A DNA stretch of 64,000 nucleotides from Tissierella praeacuta DSM 18095 (GCF_900128955.1 NZ_FQTY01000002.1:124001-188000), one strand, 5' to 3'; positions 28,528 to 36,635 are shown, numbered from the stretch's first letter. The notes: generated by a model from the sequence alone, not told the origin. Program-made: numbers and translations.

Positions 28528-29229
28528 ATGTTTACTCCAATTAAAAATACAACTGTTTCTGAGAAGGTAGTTGAACAAATTAAGGATATGCTTTCAAAGG
28601 GAAATTTAAATAAAGGTGATAGGCTGCCATCAGAGAGGCAAATGGCTGAAACCTTAGAAGTAAGCAGGTCTTCTGTAAGAGAAGCACTAAGGGAATTAGA
28701 AATGATGGGATTAATTGAATCTAGACAAGGAGAAGGAAATTTTATTAAAAGTAATTTTGAGGATATATTATTCGAACCATTTTCTACAATTTTTTTAATA
28801 AAGGAAAGTAATGCAAAGGAAATATTGGAACTTAGAAATGTAATAGAAAAAGGAACTGTAGTATTAGCCGCTGAGAGGATTACAGCAGATGAGTTGGAAG
28901 ATATAAGGAAAATTTTAGATACTGCTGAAGACTTAGATTCGGAAGAAGAATTAGCAAAACTAGATATAATATTTCACTATAAAATAGCACAGGCAAGTAA
29001 AAATTTTCTTTTGCAAAGTATATTAAATGCAGTTTCATCCCTTATTGAGGCATCAATAAAAGATATAAGAAAAAACATAATGATAAAGGAGGAACATAAA
29101 GAAATAATAAAAAAACAGCATTTGGATATATATGAATCCCTAGAGTCACATAACCCCAAAATTGCTGAAAGGGCTATGTCAAATCATCTTGATTTTGTTA
29201 ACAATGAAATGAAAAAATCTATAATATAA
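28528..29229 (+). CDS. FadR/LldR-type GntR-family transcriptional regulator
   Basis: A 233-residue regulator. The GntR winged helix is at residues 8-75 (GDRLPSERQMAETLEVSRSSVREALRE, then GLIESRQGEGNFI). An all-helical FCD ligand domain fills about 95-225. ATG 28528 follows AAAGGAAG. Another good site (AGGGAGG, 28494-28500) precedes a TTG at 28508 that would open a 20-codon overlapping reading frame of unknown meaning. Regulators of this subfamily often sense lactate or related organic acids; the adjacent ldh fits that, as inference. Confidence 0.9.
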   Translation: MFTPIKNTTVSEKVVEQIKDMLSKGNLNKGDRLPSERQMAETLEVSRSSVREALRELEMMGLIESRQGEGNFIKSNFEDILFEPFSTIFLIKESNAKEILELRNVIEKGTVVLAAERITADELEDIRKILDTAEDLDSEEELAKLDIIFHYKIAQASKNFLLQSILNAVSSLIEASIKDIRKNIMIKEEHKEIIKKQHLDIYESLESHNPKIAERAMSNHLDFVNNEMKKSII

Positions 29230-29265
29230 ATGGCATCTTTATTAATAAGTAAAGGTGCCATTTTA
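29228..29265 (+). terminator. Terminator after the FadR-type regulator
   Basis: Arms AAATGGCATCTTT / AAAGGTGCCATTT (one G-U pair) and a T run. Confidence 0.75.
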
Positions 29266-29333
29266 CTAATATTTAATATATATTTCAAGAAAAGATCTAA
29301 GAAAATATTTGCCCATATTCATAAATTTACGGT

Positions 29334-29390
29334 GAAATTATACAAAGAGCTTTAAATTATGATAATATACTAAGTATAGTATAAGAGAAT
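29334..29390 (+). promoter_or_regulatory. Promoter module A, shared with the prdR-like gene
   Basis: This 57-base segment matches 37741-37797 at 50 of 57 positions without gaps, and all seven differences are transitions. It contains a plausible sigma-A promoter, TTATAC-N17-GATAAT. It lies about 200 bases before the first sigma-54 activator gene. The remaining leader, 29391-29590, shows no recognised element. Confidence 0.65.
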
Positions 29391-29590
29391 GGATATTGGC
29401 ATAATTAATAAAATGAAAATTCAAAAAAATTAAAGTGAAAAATGACATCAAAGGTTTTCTCATAAAATTTTACTTTATTACTAGATATAAATAAATCTAT
29501 GTTATTAAAGATTAATTGACGTTCATAGAAGGACTTTTACCTCCATAATATAATATTTATATTACTTTAAATATAGAGGTGAAGACCATT

Positions 29591-31393
29591 TTGAAATTTG
29601 GGGTGAGAATTTTGAGTAAAGAGTTAAACGTATTTGTTCAGCAGTGTGCAGAAGCAATTGGTAACTCATTAGATGTAGAAGTAACGATTATAGATGATAA
29701 TTATATAAGAGTAGCAGGTACTGGCAAATATAAAAAAGAAGTTGGTAAAAAGATACCAGAGTATTTTGTTTCTGCAAGTGTTATCAAAACTGGAAAGAGT
29801 TATATGATTGATAGTGCTAGGGATAATGAAATATGTAATAAATGCCAAGAGCATCATAATTGTGATGAAAAAGGTCATATAAATATTCCAATAAAAGATG
29901 GAAAGAAAATATATGGAGCTATTAGTATACTCTGTGTAAATGAAAAACATTTTAACGTTTTATTAAAAAAACAGAAATCATTGCAAAAATTTCTTAAAAA
30001 TATAGGAGATTTACTTATATCCAAGTTTAAAGAAAATGAGTATGTAAAACAATTAGAATTAAATAATAGTCAATTTAATGTTATATTTTCTTCAATGAGC
30101 GATGGCGTATTAATGACAGATGAAAGAGGATTCATTATTAATTGTAGCGATGCTATAAATAAGTTGCTTAAATTATCTAAGAATAAACTATTAGGAAAAA
30201 ATGTGAAAGAGCTTTTTCCTAATATAGAAATGGAACAAATTAAAAACAATGAGGATAATACTCAATTTATGGAGATTAAACTTAAAAATAGTAAGAAAAT
30301 ATTTTTAAGTTTAACGAGTCCAATAATTATTGATAATGTATTTAAGGGTTTAGTTATTGTATTGATGGAAGATACAAAGATTAATACTTTAATTTACAAT
30401 AAAATGAATGTTCATCAGATTTTTACATTTCATGATATGATTGGTGAGAGTGAGGAGTTTACTGATATCATTGAAATGGGAAAAAAGGCAGCTGTTTTTG
30501 ATTCGAATGTATTGATTTTAGGTGAAAGTGGAACAGGTAAAGAGTTATTTGCCAGATCTATTCACAATCACAATAAGCCTGCCAACAGTCCATTTATAGC
30601 TATTAATTGTGCAGCTATACCTGAATCCCTTCTTGAGTCAGAATTGTTTGGATATGAAGAGGGAGCTTTTACAGGGGCTAAACAGACAGGGAAACCAGGG
30701 AAATTTGAACTGGCAAATGGTGGTACTATTTTCCTTGATGAAATAGGAGATATGCCTCTACATTTACAGGCTAAGATTTTAAGGGTATTGCAAGATAGAA
30801 CAATAGAGAGAGTTGGAGGTATTAATCCTATTCCAATTAATGTAAGGGTTATAGCTGCTACTAACAAGAATTTAGTAAAAATGGTGGAAACTAAGGAGTT
30901 TCGTGAGGATTTATACTATCGTTTAAATGTTTTTCATATAGAAATTCCTCCTTTAAGAGAAAGACCTAAGGATATTCCCTTATTAATAAATTATTTTCTT
31001 CAAATGTATTGTGATAAATTTGGAGTAAGAAAGAAAAAGATAGAACCTGATGCAATGGTTTTGCTTATGAATTATGAATGGAAGGGAAATATAAGGGAGC
31101 TGCAGAATACTATTGAATATTTATGCTGCATCTGTGAGGATGAAAAAATATATATAGATGATGTAAAGACTAAAATTCATTTTAATGATAATAATGATGA
31201 TATAGTTATTCCTTTGGAAATAAATGAAGAAATAGAAGTCATTCCTATTAATGAGCTTGAAAGGAAAGAGATTAAAAAGGCATTAGATAAATATGGTTAT
31301 ACTACAGCAGGAAAACTTCAGGCAGCTAAGGCACTAAATATAGGTAAGTCAACATTATATAGGAAGATTAAAGAATATAATATGGATTTTTAA
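29591..31393 (+). CDS. Sigma-54-dependent transcriptional activator (sensor, PAS, AAA+, Fis HTH)
   Basis: A 600-residue enhancer-binding protein. Residues 1-155 form a sensory domain with a cysteine cluster (CNKCQEHHNC) and a following PIKDGKKIYGAISILC segment. A PAS domain covers about 160-270 (FSSMSDGVLMTDERGFIIN). The AAA+ domain is about 285-525, with GESGTGKELFARSIH (Walker A) and GAFTGA, which contacts sigma-54. A Fis-type helix-turn-helix ends the protein (AAKALNIGKSTLYRKI). TTG 29591 has GAGGTGA 8 bases upstream; TTG 29612 after GGGGTGAG is the alternative. It faces a sigma-54 promoter with palindromic upstream sites, so it very likely activates the downstream operon. Confidence 0.9.
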   Translation: MKFGVRILSKELNVFVQQCAEAIGNSLDVEVTIIDDNYIRVAGTGKYKKEVGKKIPEYFVSASVIKTGKSYMIDSARDNEICNKCQEHHNCDEKGHINIPIKDGKKIYGAISILCVNEKHFNVLLKKQKSLQKFLKNIGDLLISKFKENEYVKQLELNNSQFNVIFSSMSDGVLMTDERGFIINCSDAINKLLKLSKNKLLGKNVKELFPNIEMEQIKNNEDNTQFMEIKLKNSKKIFLSLTSPIIIDNVFKGLVIVLMEDTKINTLIYNKMNVHQIFTFHDMIGESEEFTDIIEMGKKAAVFDSNVLILGESGTGKELFARSIHNHNKPANSPFIAINCAAIPESLLESELFGYEEGAFTGAKQTGKPGKFELANGGTIFLDEIGDMPLHLQAKILRVLQDRTIERVGGINPIPINVRVIAATNKNLVKMVETKEFREDLYYRLNVFHIEIPPLRERPKDIPLLINYFLQMYCDKFGVRKKKIEPDAMVLLMNYEWKGNIRELQNTIEYLCCICEDEKIYIDDVKTKIHFNDNNDDIVIPLEINEEIEVIPINELERKEIKKALDKYGYTTAGKLQAAKALNIGKSTLYRKIKEYNMDF

Positions 31394-31397
31394 AATG

Positions 31398-31446
31398 AAA
31401 AGCCTTTTGAATTTCTCAATACGAGATAATTCAAAAGGCTTTTTTC
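31398..31446 (+). terminator. Terminator after the sigma-54 activator gene
   Basis: Long arms AAAAGCCTTTTGAATT / AATTCAAAAGGCTTTT with extra pairing inside and a T run. Confidence 0.8.
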
Positions 31447-31477
31447 TATTTATTTTGTAATAGAGAGAATAAATTCA

Positions 31478-31547
31478 ATTCCCGAAATAGGAAATTTTCC
31501 AACTTTGGGAATGGAAAAGACTTAAAAATTCTCAAAATTGGAATTTT
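31478..31547 (+). promoter_or_regulatory. Two palindromes, candidate upstream activating sites
   Basis: The first, 31478-31512, begins ATTCCCGAAA and ends TTTGGGAAT with further internal symmetry. The second, 31525-31547, is AAAATTC-N9-GAATTTT. They lie 57-126 bases before the -24 element, the normal place for enhancer-binding protein sites. Confidence 0.6.
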
Positions 31548-31603
31548 AGAATATATATATCCCTAAAAGCGGCATTTATTAGGGGAATATTGGACAATTT
31601 TAT

Positions 31604-31619
31604 TGGCATGAGTTTTGCA
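31604..31619 (+). promoter_or_regulatory. Sigma-54 (-24/-12) promoter
   Basis: TGGCATGAGTTTTGCA has the invariant GG and GC exactly ten bases apart and matches the TGGCAC-N5-TTGC consensus in all but one of the listed bases. It is the only clear promoter before the aminotransferase gene. Confidence 0.85.
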
Positions 31620-31704
31620 CTAATATAGTGCTAAAGAAAATAATAGGTAATAAAACCTTGAGTAATCTTAAAATAAAAATAAATATAAGTAGATTTCAAT
31701 TAAA

Positions 31705-31774
31705 CTTTGAATTTCAACTTTTTTATTTAGCTTTTAAAGGAGGTGTATTTATTAAAATCTTTTGAAATTCAAAG
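31705..31774 (+). repeat. Inverted repeat around an orphan ribosome-binding-like site
   Basis: CTTTGAATTTCAA (31705-31717) and its exact complement TTGAAATTCAAAG (31762-31774) flank 44 bases. These contain AAAGGAGGTG without a usable start codon nearby. The transcript could fold this into a leader hairpin before the aminotransferase gene. Confidence 0.5.
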
Positions 31775-31810
31775 AACTAAAAATTACTTAAAGACAAGGA
31801 GATTTTAACT

Positions 31811-32983
31811 ATGAAACAAGCAAATAAAGTAGAGAATATTCCTTTCTCACCTATTAGAAAAATATTTGATCAAGTAAATGTTTTAAAATCACAAGGAAAA
31901 GAAGTAATTAGTTTAGGAATTGGAGAGCCAGATTTTGATACCCCTACACATATTGTAGAGGCTATGTATGAAGCTACAAAAAAAGGAGCAACTCACTATA
32001 CTCCTAATAAGGGAATTGTTGAGTTAAGACAGGCTATTGCTGATAAGCTTCTTGAAGATAATCAATTGAATTATACTCCTGAAGAGATAATATGTACCGT
32101 AGGAGTTTCTGAAGCTGTATATGTAGCTTTAAGTGCTTTTTTAAATCCAGGAGATGAGATTTTAATTCCCGACCCATCTTGGCTAAATTATGGGCATGTT
32201 ACAACTCTTAACGATGCAAAGGCAGTTTATTATCCTATTACATCTGATAATAATTTTCAAATCAATGTAGAGGATTTAGAAAAAAGGGTGAGTAGCAAAA
32301 CAAAAATCATTATTATACTTGACCCAAGTAATCCAACTGGAAGTGTTCTAAGTAAAGAAACCATAAATGAAGTAGCAGAATTTGCTAAGAAACATGATTT
32401 ATTAGTAATATCAGATGAAATATATGAAAAGATTATTTATGATGATAAAAAACATTATAGTATTGCAGCCTTACCAGGTATGAGAGAAAGAACAATAGTG
32501 TTAAATGGTTTTGCAAAGGCTTATGCAATGACAGGTTGGAGGTTGGGATACATTGCTGCACCAGCAGAATTAATTGCACCTATGGCAAAAATACATTCAT
32601 ATATGGTAACAAGTGCAAGTTCAATGGTACAGTGGGGAGGAGTTGCTGCACTTAAAGGAACTCAAAAACCTCTCAAGGATATGGTTGAAGAATTTAAAAT
32701 AAGGAGAGATTATGTACTTAATGAAATAAATAGTATAAAAGGGCTTTCTTGTATTAAGCCAGAAGGAGCTTTTTATCTGTTTGTAGATGTTAAAGATACA
32801 GGAATGGATGGAGAAAGCTTTGCCAAATATCTCTTAGAAACAGCAGGAGTCGCAGTTGTTCCAGGAACAGCTTTTGGAAGTAGGGCAACCCATGAAGTTA
32901 GAATTTCATATGCAACATCTTTAGATAATTTGGAAAAGGCAATGGCAAATATCAAGGATGCTTGTAATAAACTATCTATTTAG
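31811..32983 (+). CDS. Class I PLP-dependent aminotransferase (AspC-like)
   Basis: A 390-residue fold-type I aminotransferase: GIGEPDFDTPTHI near residues 38-50, TPNKGIVELRQAIA, DPSNPTGSV with the conserved Asn, ISDEIYEKIIYD, and GFAKAYAMTGWRLG with the PLP lysine at residue 236. The arginine for the alpha-carboxylate is in VRISYATS near the end. AAGGAG precedes ATG 31811. First gene behind the sigma-54 promoter, 57 bases before an aldolase gene. The family includes aspartate aminotransferases, which in mammals also transaminate 4-hydroxyglutamate. That substrate is suggested here only by the neighbouring aldolase. Confidence 0.9.
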   Translation: MKQANKVENIPFSPIRKIFDQVNVLKSQGKEVISLGIGEPDFDTPTHIVEAMYEATKKGATHYTPNKGIVELRQAIADKLLEDNQLNYTPEEIICTVGVSEAVYVALSAFLNPGDEILIPDPSWLNYGHVTTLNDAKAVYYPITSDNNFQINVEDLEKRVSSKTKIIIILDPSNPTGSVLSKETINEVAEFAKKHDLLVISDEIYEKIIYDDKKHYSIAALPGMRERTIVLNGFAKAYAMTGWRLGYIAAPAELIAPMAKIHSYMVTSASSMVQWGGVAALKGTQKPLKDMVEEFKIRRDYVLNEINSIKGLSCIKPEGAFYLFVDVKDTGMDGESFAKYLLETAGVAVVPGTAFGSRATHEVRISYATSLDNLEKAMANIKDACNKLSI

Positions 32984-33040
32984 TATAAATAAGTTTGGTT
33001 TAAAAATATAAATTAAAATAATTTGAATGGAGTGGATAAA

Positions 33041-33928
33041 ATGTTTAAAGGAATATATACACCTATAGTTACACCTTTTGATGCTGATGAAAAGATTAAT
33101 TATGATTATATGAAACATAATTTGGAAAAATGGGGACAAACAGATTTAGATGGTATAGTAGTATTAGGTTCAAATGGTGAATTTGTTTATCTTAGTAAAG
33201 AAGAGAAACTAGAATTAGTAAGTTTTGTTAAGAAGAATTTTAATCCACAAAAGAAGATTATTGTAGGTACAGCTTGTGAGTCAACAAGAGAAACTATAGA
33301 ACTTTCAAAAGAGATGGCTGACAGAGGAGCTGATGCAGTACTGCTACTGCCTCCAAATTACTTTAAAGGTAGAATGAAAGAAGATATATTATATAAATAT
33401 TATACTGATGTAGCAGACGCAATTTCTATACCAGTAATGATTTATAATATGCCAGGCAATACAGGTATAAATCTTTCATCAGGATTAATTGCTAAATTAT
33501 CAAAACATTCAAATATAGTAGGAATAAAGGATACTTCTGGTAATATAGTTCAGATTTCTGAAATTGTAAGAGATACAGATGAAGATTTTGCAGTATTTGC
33601 AGGAAATGCAGGGTATTTATTACCTGCTTTAGCAGTAGGTGCAAGGGGGGCTACATTGGCTCTTGCTAATATTATGCCAGAAGAATGTTGTAAACTGGTA
33701 TCGCTATTTAAAGAAGGAAAATTAGATGAAGCTAGAGAACTACAGTTAAAATTAATAGAAATTAATTTTGCTGTTACGGGAAGATTTGGTATACCTGCAT
33801 TAAAATATGCCTTAGATTTACTTGGATATAAAGGTGGTCATCCTAGAAGACCTTTAGTTCCACTTCCAGAAGAAAATCAAAAAATAATAAAAGAACTTTT
33901 AATAAAATACGGAGTTTTAAATCAATAA
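33041..33928 (+). CDS. DapA-superfamily aldolase resembling 4-hydroxy-2-oxoglutarate aldolase
   Basis: A 295-residue Schiff-base aldolase. Catalytic residues are Tyr135 (IYNMPGNTG) and Lys163 (VGIKDTSG). The substrate loop is GSNGEF (43-48), with Ser-Asn where dihydrodipicolinate synthases have Thr-Thr. The animal mitochondrial 4-hydroxy-2-oxoglutarate aldolase HOGA1 has the same Ser-Asn. Other HOGA1-like segments from memory are ACEST, FKGRM, LALANIMPEECCKL and AVTGRFGIPALKYALD. Start at ATG 33041 with GGAGTGG before it. The product may cleave a 4-hydroxy-2-oxoacid to pyruvate plus an aldehyde such as glyoxylate. Automatic annotation would call it dapA; the loop and operon argue against lysine biosynthesis. 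Confidence 0.75.
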   Translation: MFKGIYTPIVTPFDADEKINYDYMKHNLEKWGQTDLDGIVVLGSNGEFVYLSKEEKLELVSFVKKNFNPQKKIIVGTACESTRETIELSKEMADRGADAVLLLPPNYFKGRMKEDILYKYYTDVADAISIPVMIYNMPGNTGINLSSGLIAKLSKHSNIVGIKDTSGNIVQISEIVRDTDEDFAVFAGNAGYLLPALAVGARGATLALANIMPEECCKLVSLFKEGKLDEARELQLKLIEINFAVTGRFGIPALKYALDLLGYKGGHPRRPLVPLPEENQKIIKELLIKYGVLNQ

Positions 33929-33960
33929 GAAGGATTTAATATTGTATAGATAAAAATTCA

Positions 33961-33992
33961 TAACCTCAGTAGGCAGGTGTCTACTGAGGTTA
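33961..33992 (+). promoter_or_regulatory. Stable hairpin between aldolase and symporter genes
   Basis: AACCTCAGTAG / CTACTGAGGTT with an 8-base loop, extended by one pair. No T run follows, so it is more likely an mRNA processing or stability element, or an attenuator, than a terminator. Confidence 0.5.
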
Positions 33993-34023
33993 ATGAAAAC
34001 CTAATGTACTAGGAGGAAGAGTT

Positions 34024-35280
34024 ATGAAAAAGAAGAAACTTGGTTTAAGTGCAAAGGTATTTATTGGGTTTGGACTTGGTATTATCCTAGGTATTATATT
34101 CAAGGAAAAAGTACTAGTTCTTAAGCCAGTTGGAGATATGTTTCTAAGATTAATAAAGATGATTGTTGTACCATTGATTTTATTTTCTATAACTGCAGGT
34201 GTCTGTAGCATTGGTGATATGCAAAAACTTAAGAGAATTGGATCAAAGACTCTTTTATATTATCTTTTCACCACAACTTTAGCTGGGGGAATATCATTGA
34301 CCATTGCAAATGTAATAAACCCAGGTAAAGGATTATCAGTGGAAGAAATAGTAGCTACTGAAACAGTATATGAGGCTGCAGCTACACCATCAGTTGGAGA
34401 GACAATACTTCAAATGATTCCAGATAATATTTTTACAGCATTTACAACAGGAAATTTAATGCAAATCATTGTATTTTCATTGTTTGTAGGCATTGCCATC
34501 ATTATAATGGGTGATAGAGGAGTAAGAGTTCGTAACTTTTTTGAATCTGGAGCTGAAATTATGTATACAATTACGGGAATGGTTATGGAAACATCACCCT
34601 ATGGTGTAGCTGCCCTAATAGCATGTTCCGTTGGAGCATATGGAATGAAAATATTTGGACCCCTTGCAATATTTATTGGAACAGTTTATTTAGCTTTAAT
34701 TTCTGTTATCCTTATGTATGCAGTCATGCTAAAATTAATTGGTAAGGTATCCCTTAGACAGTTTTTTAGAAAGATTCCAGAACTTTGGTTAGTTACTTCA
34801 AGTACTACAAGTAGCTCTGGGAGTCTTCCTATTACACTTAATGTGGCTAAGAATAAGTTTGGTGTAGCTGAGGAGTTAAGCAGCTTTACATTACCACTGG
34901 GGGCTACAATGAATATGAATGGTGGTGTTTGCTTTTATGCAGCAAGTGTTATATTTGTTTCACAGATTTACGGAATAGAGTTATCCTTTACACAGCAGGC
35001 AATGACTGTGCTAATGGCAACCTTAGTATCCGTAGGAGCACCAGGAATTCCAGGTGGAGCCATAGTAATGTCTACTATGTTGCTTTCAACAATGGGTTTA
35101 CCTTTGGATGTTGTTGGAATGATAGCGGGCATCTTCCGTCTTATTGATATGGGAACAACAACAATCAATGTAACAGGTGATGTTGTTAGTACAATTTGTA
35201 TAGCACGTGGTGAGAATATGATAGATTACTCAGTATATAATGACAGTACAGCAAAAACTACTATTGGTGTAAGTAAATAA
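34024..35280 (+). CDS. Dicarboxylate/amino acid:cation symporter family (DAACS) transporter
   Basis: A 418-residue membrane protein of the GltP/SstT/ASCT fold. The HP1 serine-rich loop is TSSTTSSSGSLPIT. The TM7 motif reads MNMNGGV where glutamate carriers have NMDGT. HP2 is GAPGIPGGA, and TM8 reads DMGTTTINVTGD. In aspartate/glutamate carriers TM8 has DxGRTxxNxxGD, whose Arg holds the side-chain carboxylate; here that position is Thr, as in neutral amino acid exchangers. So a neutral or hydroxylated amino acid is a better guess than glutamate. AGGAGGAAG precedes ATG 34024. It is third in the sigma-54 operon. Confidence 0.88.
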   Translation: MKKKKLGLSAKVFIGFGLGIILGIIFKEKVLVLKPVGDMFLRLIKMIVVPLILFSITAGVCSIGDMQKLKRIGSKTLLYYLFTTTLAGGISLTIANVINPGKGLSVEEIVATETVYEAAATPSVGETILQMIPDNIFTAFTTGNLMQIIVFSLFVGIAIIIMGDRGVRVRNFFESGAEIMYTITGMVMETSPYGVAALIACSVGAYGMKIFGPLAIFIGTVYLALISVILMYAVMLKLIGKVSLRQFFRKIPELWLVTSSTTSSSGSLPITLNVAKNKFGVAEELSSFTLPLGATMNMNGGVCFYAASVIFVSQIYGIELSFTQQAMTVLMATLVSVGAPGIPGGAIVMSTMLLSTMGLPLDVVGMIAGIFRLIDMGTTTINVTGDVVSTICIARGENMIDYSVYNDSTAKTTIGVSK

Positions 35281-35347
35281 ATATGTAATATACAAAGTAA
35301 TTAGGCTTTTTTAAGAAAATGGTCTTGAATGTATTTTATCTATTAAT

Positions 35348-35382
35348 AAAAAAATCCTTCTATTTTTATAGAAGGATTTTTG
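35348..35382 (+). terminator. Terminator of the sigma-54 operon
   Basis: Arms AAAAATCCTTCTAT / ATAGAAGGATTTTT with a short T loop. Confidence 0.82.
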
Positions 35383-35438
35383 TGGTTAAGATTATTATAG
35401 TAGAAAGAGAAAATAATTATTGTTTAAATAAATATAAG

Positions 35439-35467
35439 TTGACAAATTAAATAAGATAATGTAATAT
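35439..35467 (+). promoter_or_regulatory. Sigma-A promoter of the ohrR-like gene
   Basis: TTGACA at 35439-35444, 17-base spacer, TAATAT at 35462-35467. Confidence 0.7.
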
Positions 35468-35527
35468 TTAAATATAATCAATTGAGCTAAATTTAATTTA
35501 CATAAATCATTTTGTGAAAGGAGAAAA

Positions 35528-35959
35528 ATGAGTAAATACGAAAAAATAAAATTAGATAATCAAATATGCTTTCCACTATATGCTTTATCAAGAGAAGTTA
35601 TTAAATTATATAAACCAATACTTGATAAGTATAATCTAACATATACTCAATATATAACCATGTTGGTAGTATGGGAAGAAGAAAAAATTATATTTAAAGA
35701 TTTAGGCAAAAAATTGCATTTGGATTCAGGAACACTTACACCTGTAATAAAAAGACTAGAGGAAATGGGGCTGATTATTAAATACAGAAATAAGGAAGAT
35801 GACAGAGTTGTAACTATAGAATTAACGGAAAAAGGAAAACTGCTTAAAGATAAAGTAATTGAAGTTCCAGAAAGAATATACTGTAAATTTAAAGGGAAAG
35901 AAGAAAATCTTATATTATTAAAAAGGTTATTAGATGAGTTATTAAGTGAATATAATTAG
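35528..35959 (+). CDS. ohrR: MarR-family regulator, OhrR-like peroxide sensor
   Basis: A 143-residue MarR-type winged-helix repressor. The N-terminal LDNQICFPLYALSREV carries the single cysteine (residue 14) in the position of the reactive cysteine of OhrR. The DNA-binding wing is LHLDSGTLTPVIKRLEEMGLI with the DDR loop after it. AAAGGAG precedes ATG 35528. OhrR proteins release DNA when the cysteine is oxidised by organic peroxides. The next gene is a thiol peroxidase of the glutathione peroxidase family, a sensible target. The symbol is tentative, since ohr itself is absent here. Confidence 0.78.
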   Translation: MSKYEKIKLDNQICFPLYALSREVIKLYKPILDKYNLTYTQYITMLVVWEEEKIIFKDLGKKLHLDSGTLTPVIKRLEEMGLIIKYRNKEDDRVVTIELTEKGKLLKDKVIEVPERIYCKFKGKEENLILLKRLLDELLSEYN

Positions 35960-35993
35960 GATAGTTAAACTTTAAAAGGAGGAATAAAATATT

Positions 35994-36539
35994 ATGAAGA
36001 TTTATGATTTTTTAGTAAAGAATATAGATGGTGAGGAAGTATCCCTAGAAGATTATAAGGGAAAGGTTATGCTAATAGTCAACACTGCAAGTAAATGCGG
36101 CTTTACACCTCAGTATAAGGATTTACAAAGACTTTATGATGAATATCATGAAAAAGGATTTGAAATTTTAGGATTTCCATGCAATCAATTTATGGAACAA
36201 GAGCCTGGAGGGGCTGAAGAAATCAAGTCTTTCTGCAGTCTTAATTATGGGGTAAGTTTTCCAATGTTTGATAAGATTGATGTAAATGGCAAGCTTGCTC
36301 ATCCATTATTTAAATATCTAAAGGAAAATGCTCCATTTAAAGGACTAGATATGGGGAATTCTACCAATAAGATTATAGATAATATACTAAAAGAAAAATT
36401 TCCTCATTTTTCAATGGGAAACGAAATAAGATGGAATTTTACAAAGTTTTTAGTTGACAAAAATGGAAATATCATAAATAGATTTGAATCTTCCGTAGAC
36501 CCTATGGATATTGAACCATATTTACAGGAAATATTATAG
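35994..36539 (+). CDS. Glutathione peroxidase family protein (cysteine type)
   Basis: A 181-residue thioredoxin-fold peroxidase. The catalytic Cys lies in NTASKCGFTPQY, a Cys in place of the Sec of animal enzymes. Gln lies further on (FPCNQFMEQEPG) and Trp-Asn near the end (IRWNFTKFLVD). Most bacterial members use thioredoxin rather than glutathione as reductant. It follows ohrR by 34 bases with AAAGGAGG, so both are likely one peroxide-stress operon. The glutamate-cysteine ligase at 15110 leaves a low-molecular-weight thiol partner possible. Confidence 0.9.
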   Translation: MKIYDFLVKNIDGEEVSLEDYKGKVMLIVNTASKCGFTPQYKDLQRLYDEYHEKGFEILGFPCNQFMEQEPGGAEEIKSFCSLNYGVSFPMFDKIDVNGKLAHPLFKYLKENAPFKGLDMGNSTNKIIDNILKEKFPHFSMGNEIRWNFTKFLVDKNGNIINRFESSVDPMDIEPYLQEIL

Positions 36540-36595
36540 TGAAAACTTCTATAAATAATTATTAAATTTAGATACAATTTAATAAAGTTAAATTT

Positions 36596-36635
36596 AAAAG
36601 GACTTTAAATTACAGGTTTTAAAGTCCTTTCAAAT
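36596..36635 (+). terminator. Terminator after the peroxidase gene
   Basis: AAAGGACTTTAAA / TTTAAAGTCCTTT with a 7-base loop; the T tract is short. Confidence 0.65.

Noticed and set aside
29396-29412. TTGGCATAATTAATAAAA as a third sigma-54 promoter
   Set aside because: The -24 half fits, but the bases ten positions after GG are AA instead of GC.
33041-33928. Simple dapA of lysine biosynthesis
   Set aside because: The substrate loop is GSNGE instead of a Thr-Thr loop, and the gene is in a sigma-54 catabolic operon; DapA function remains formally possible.
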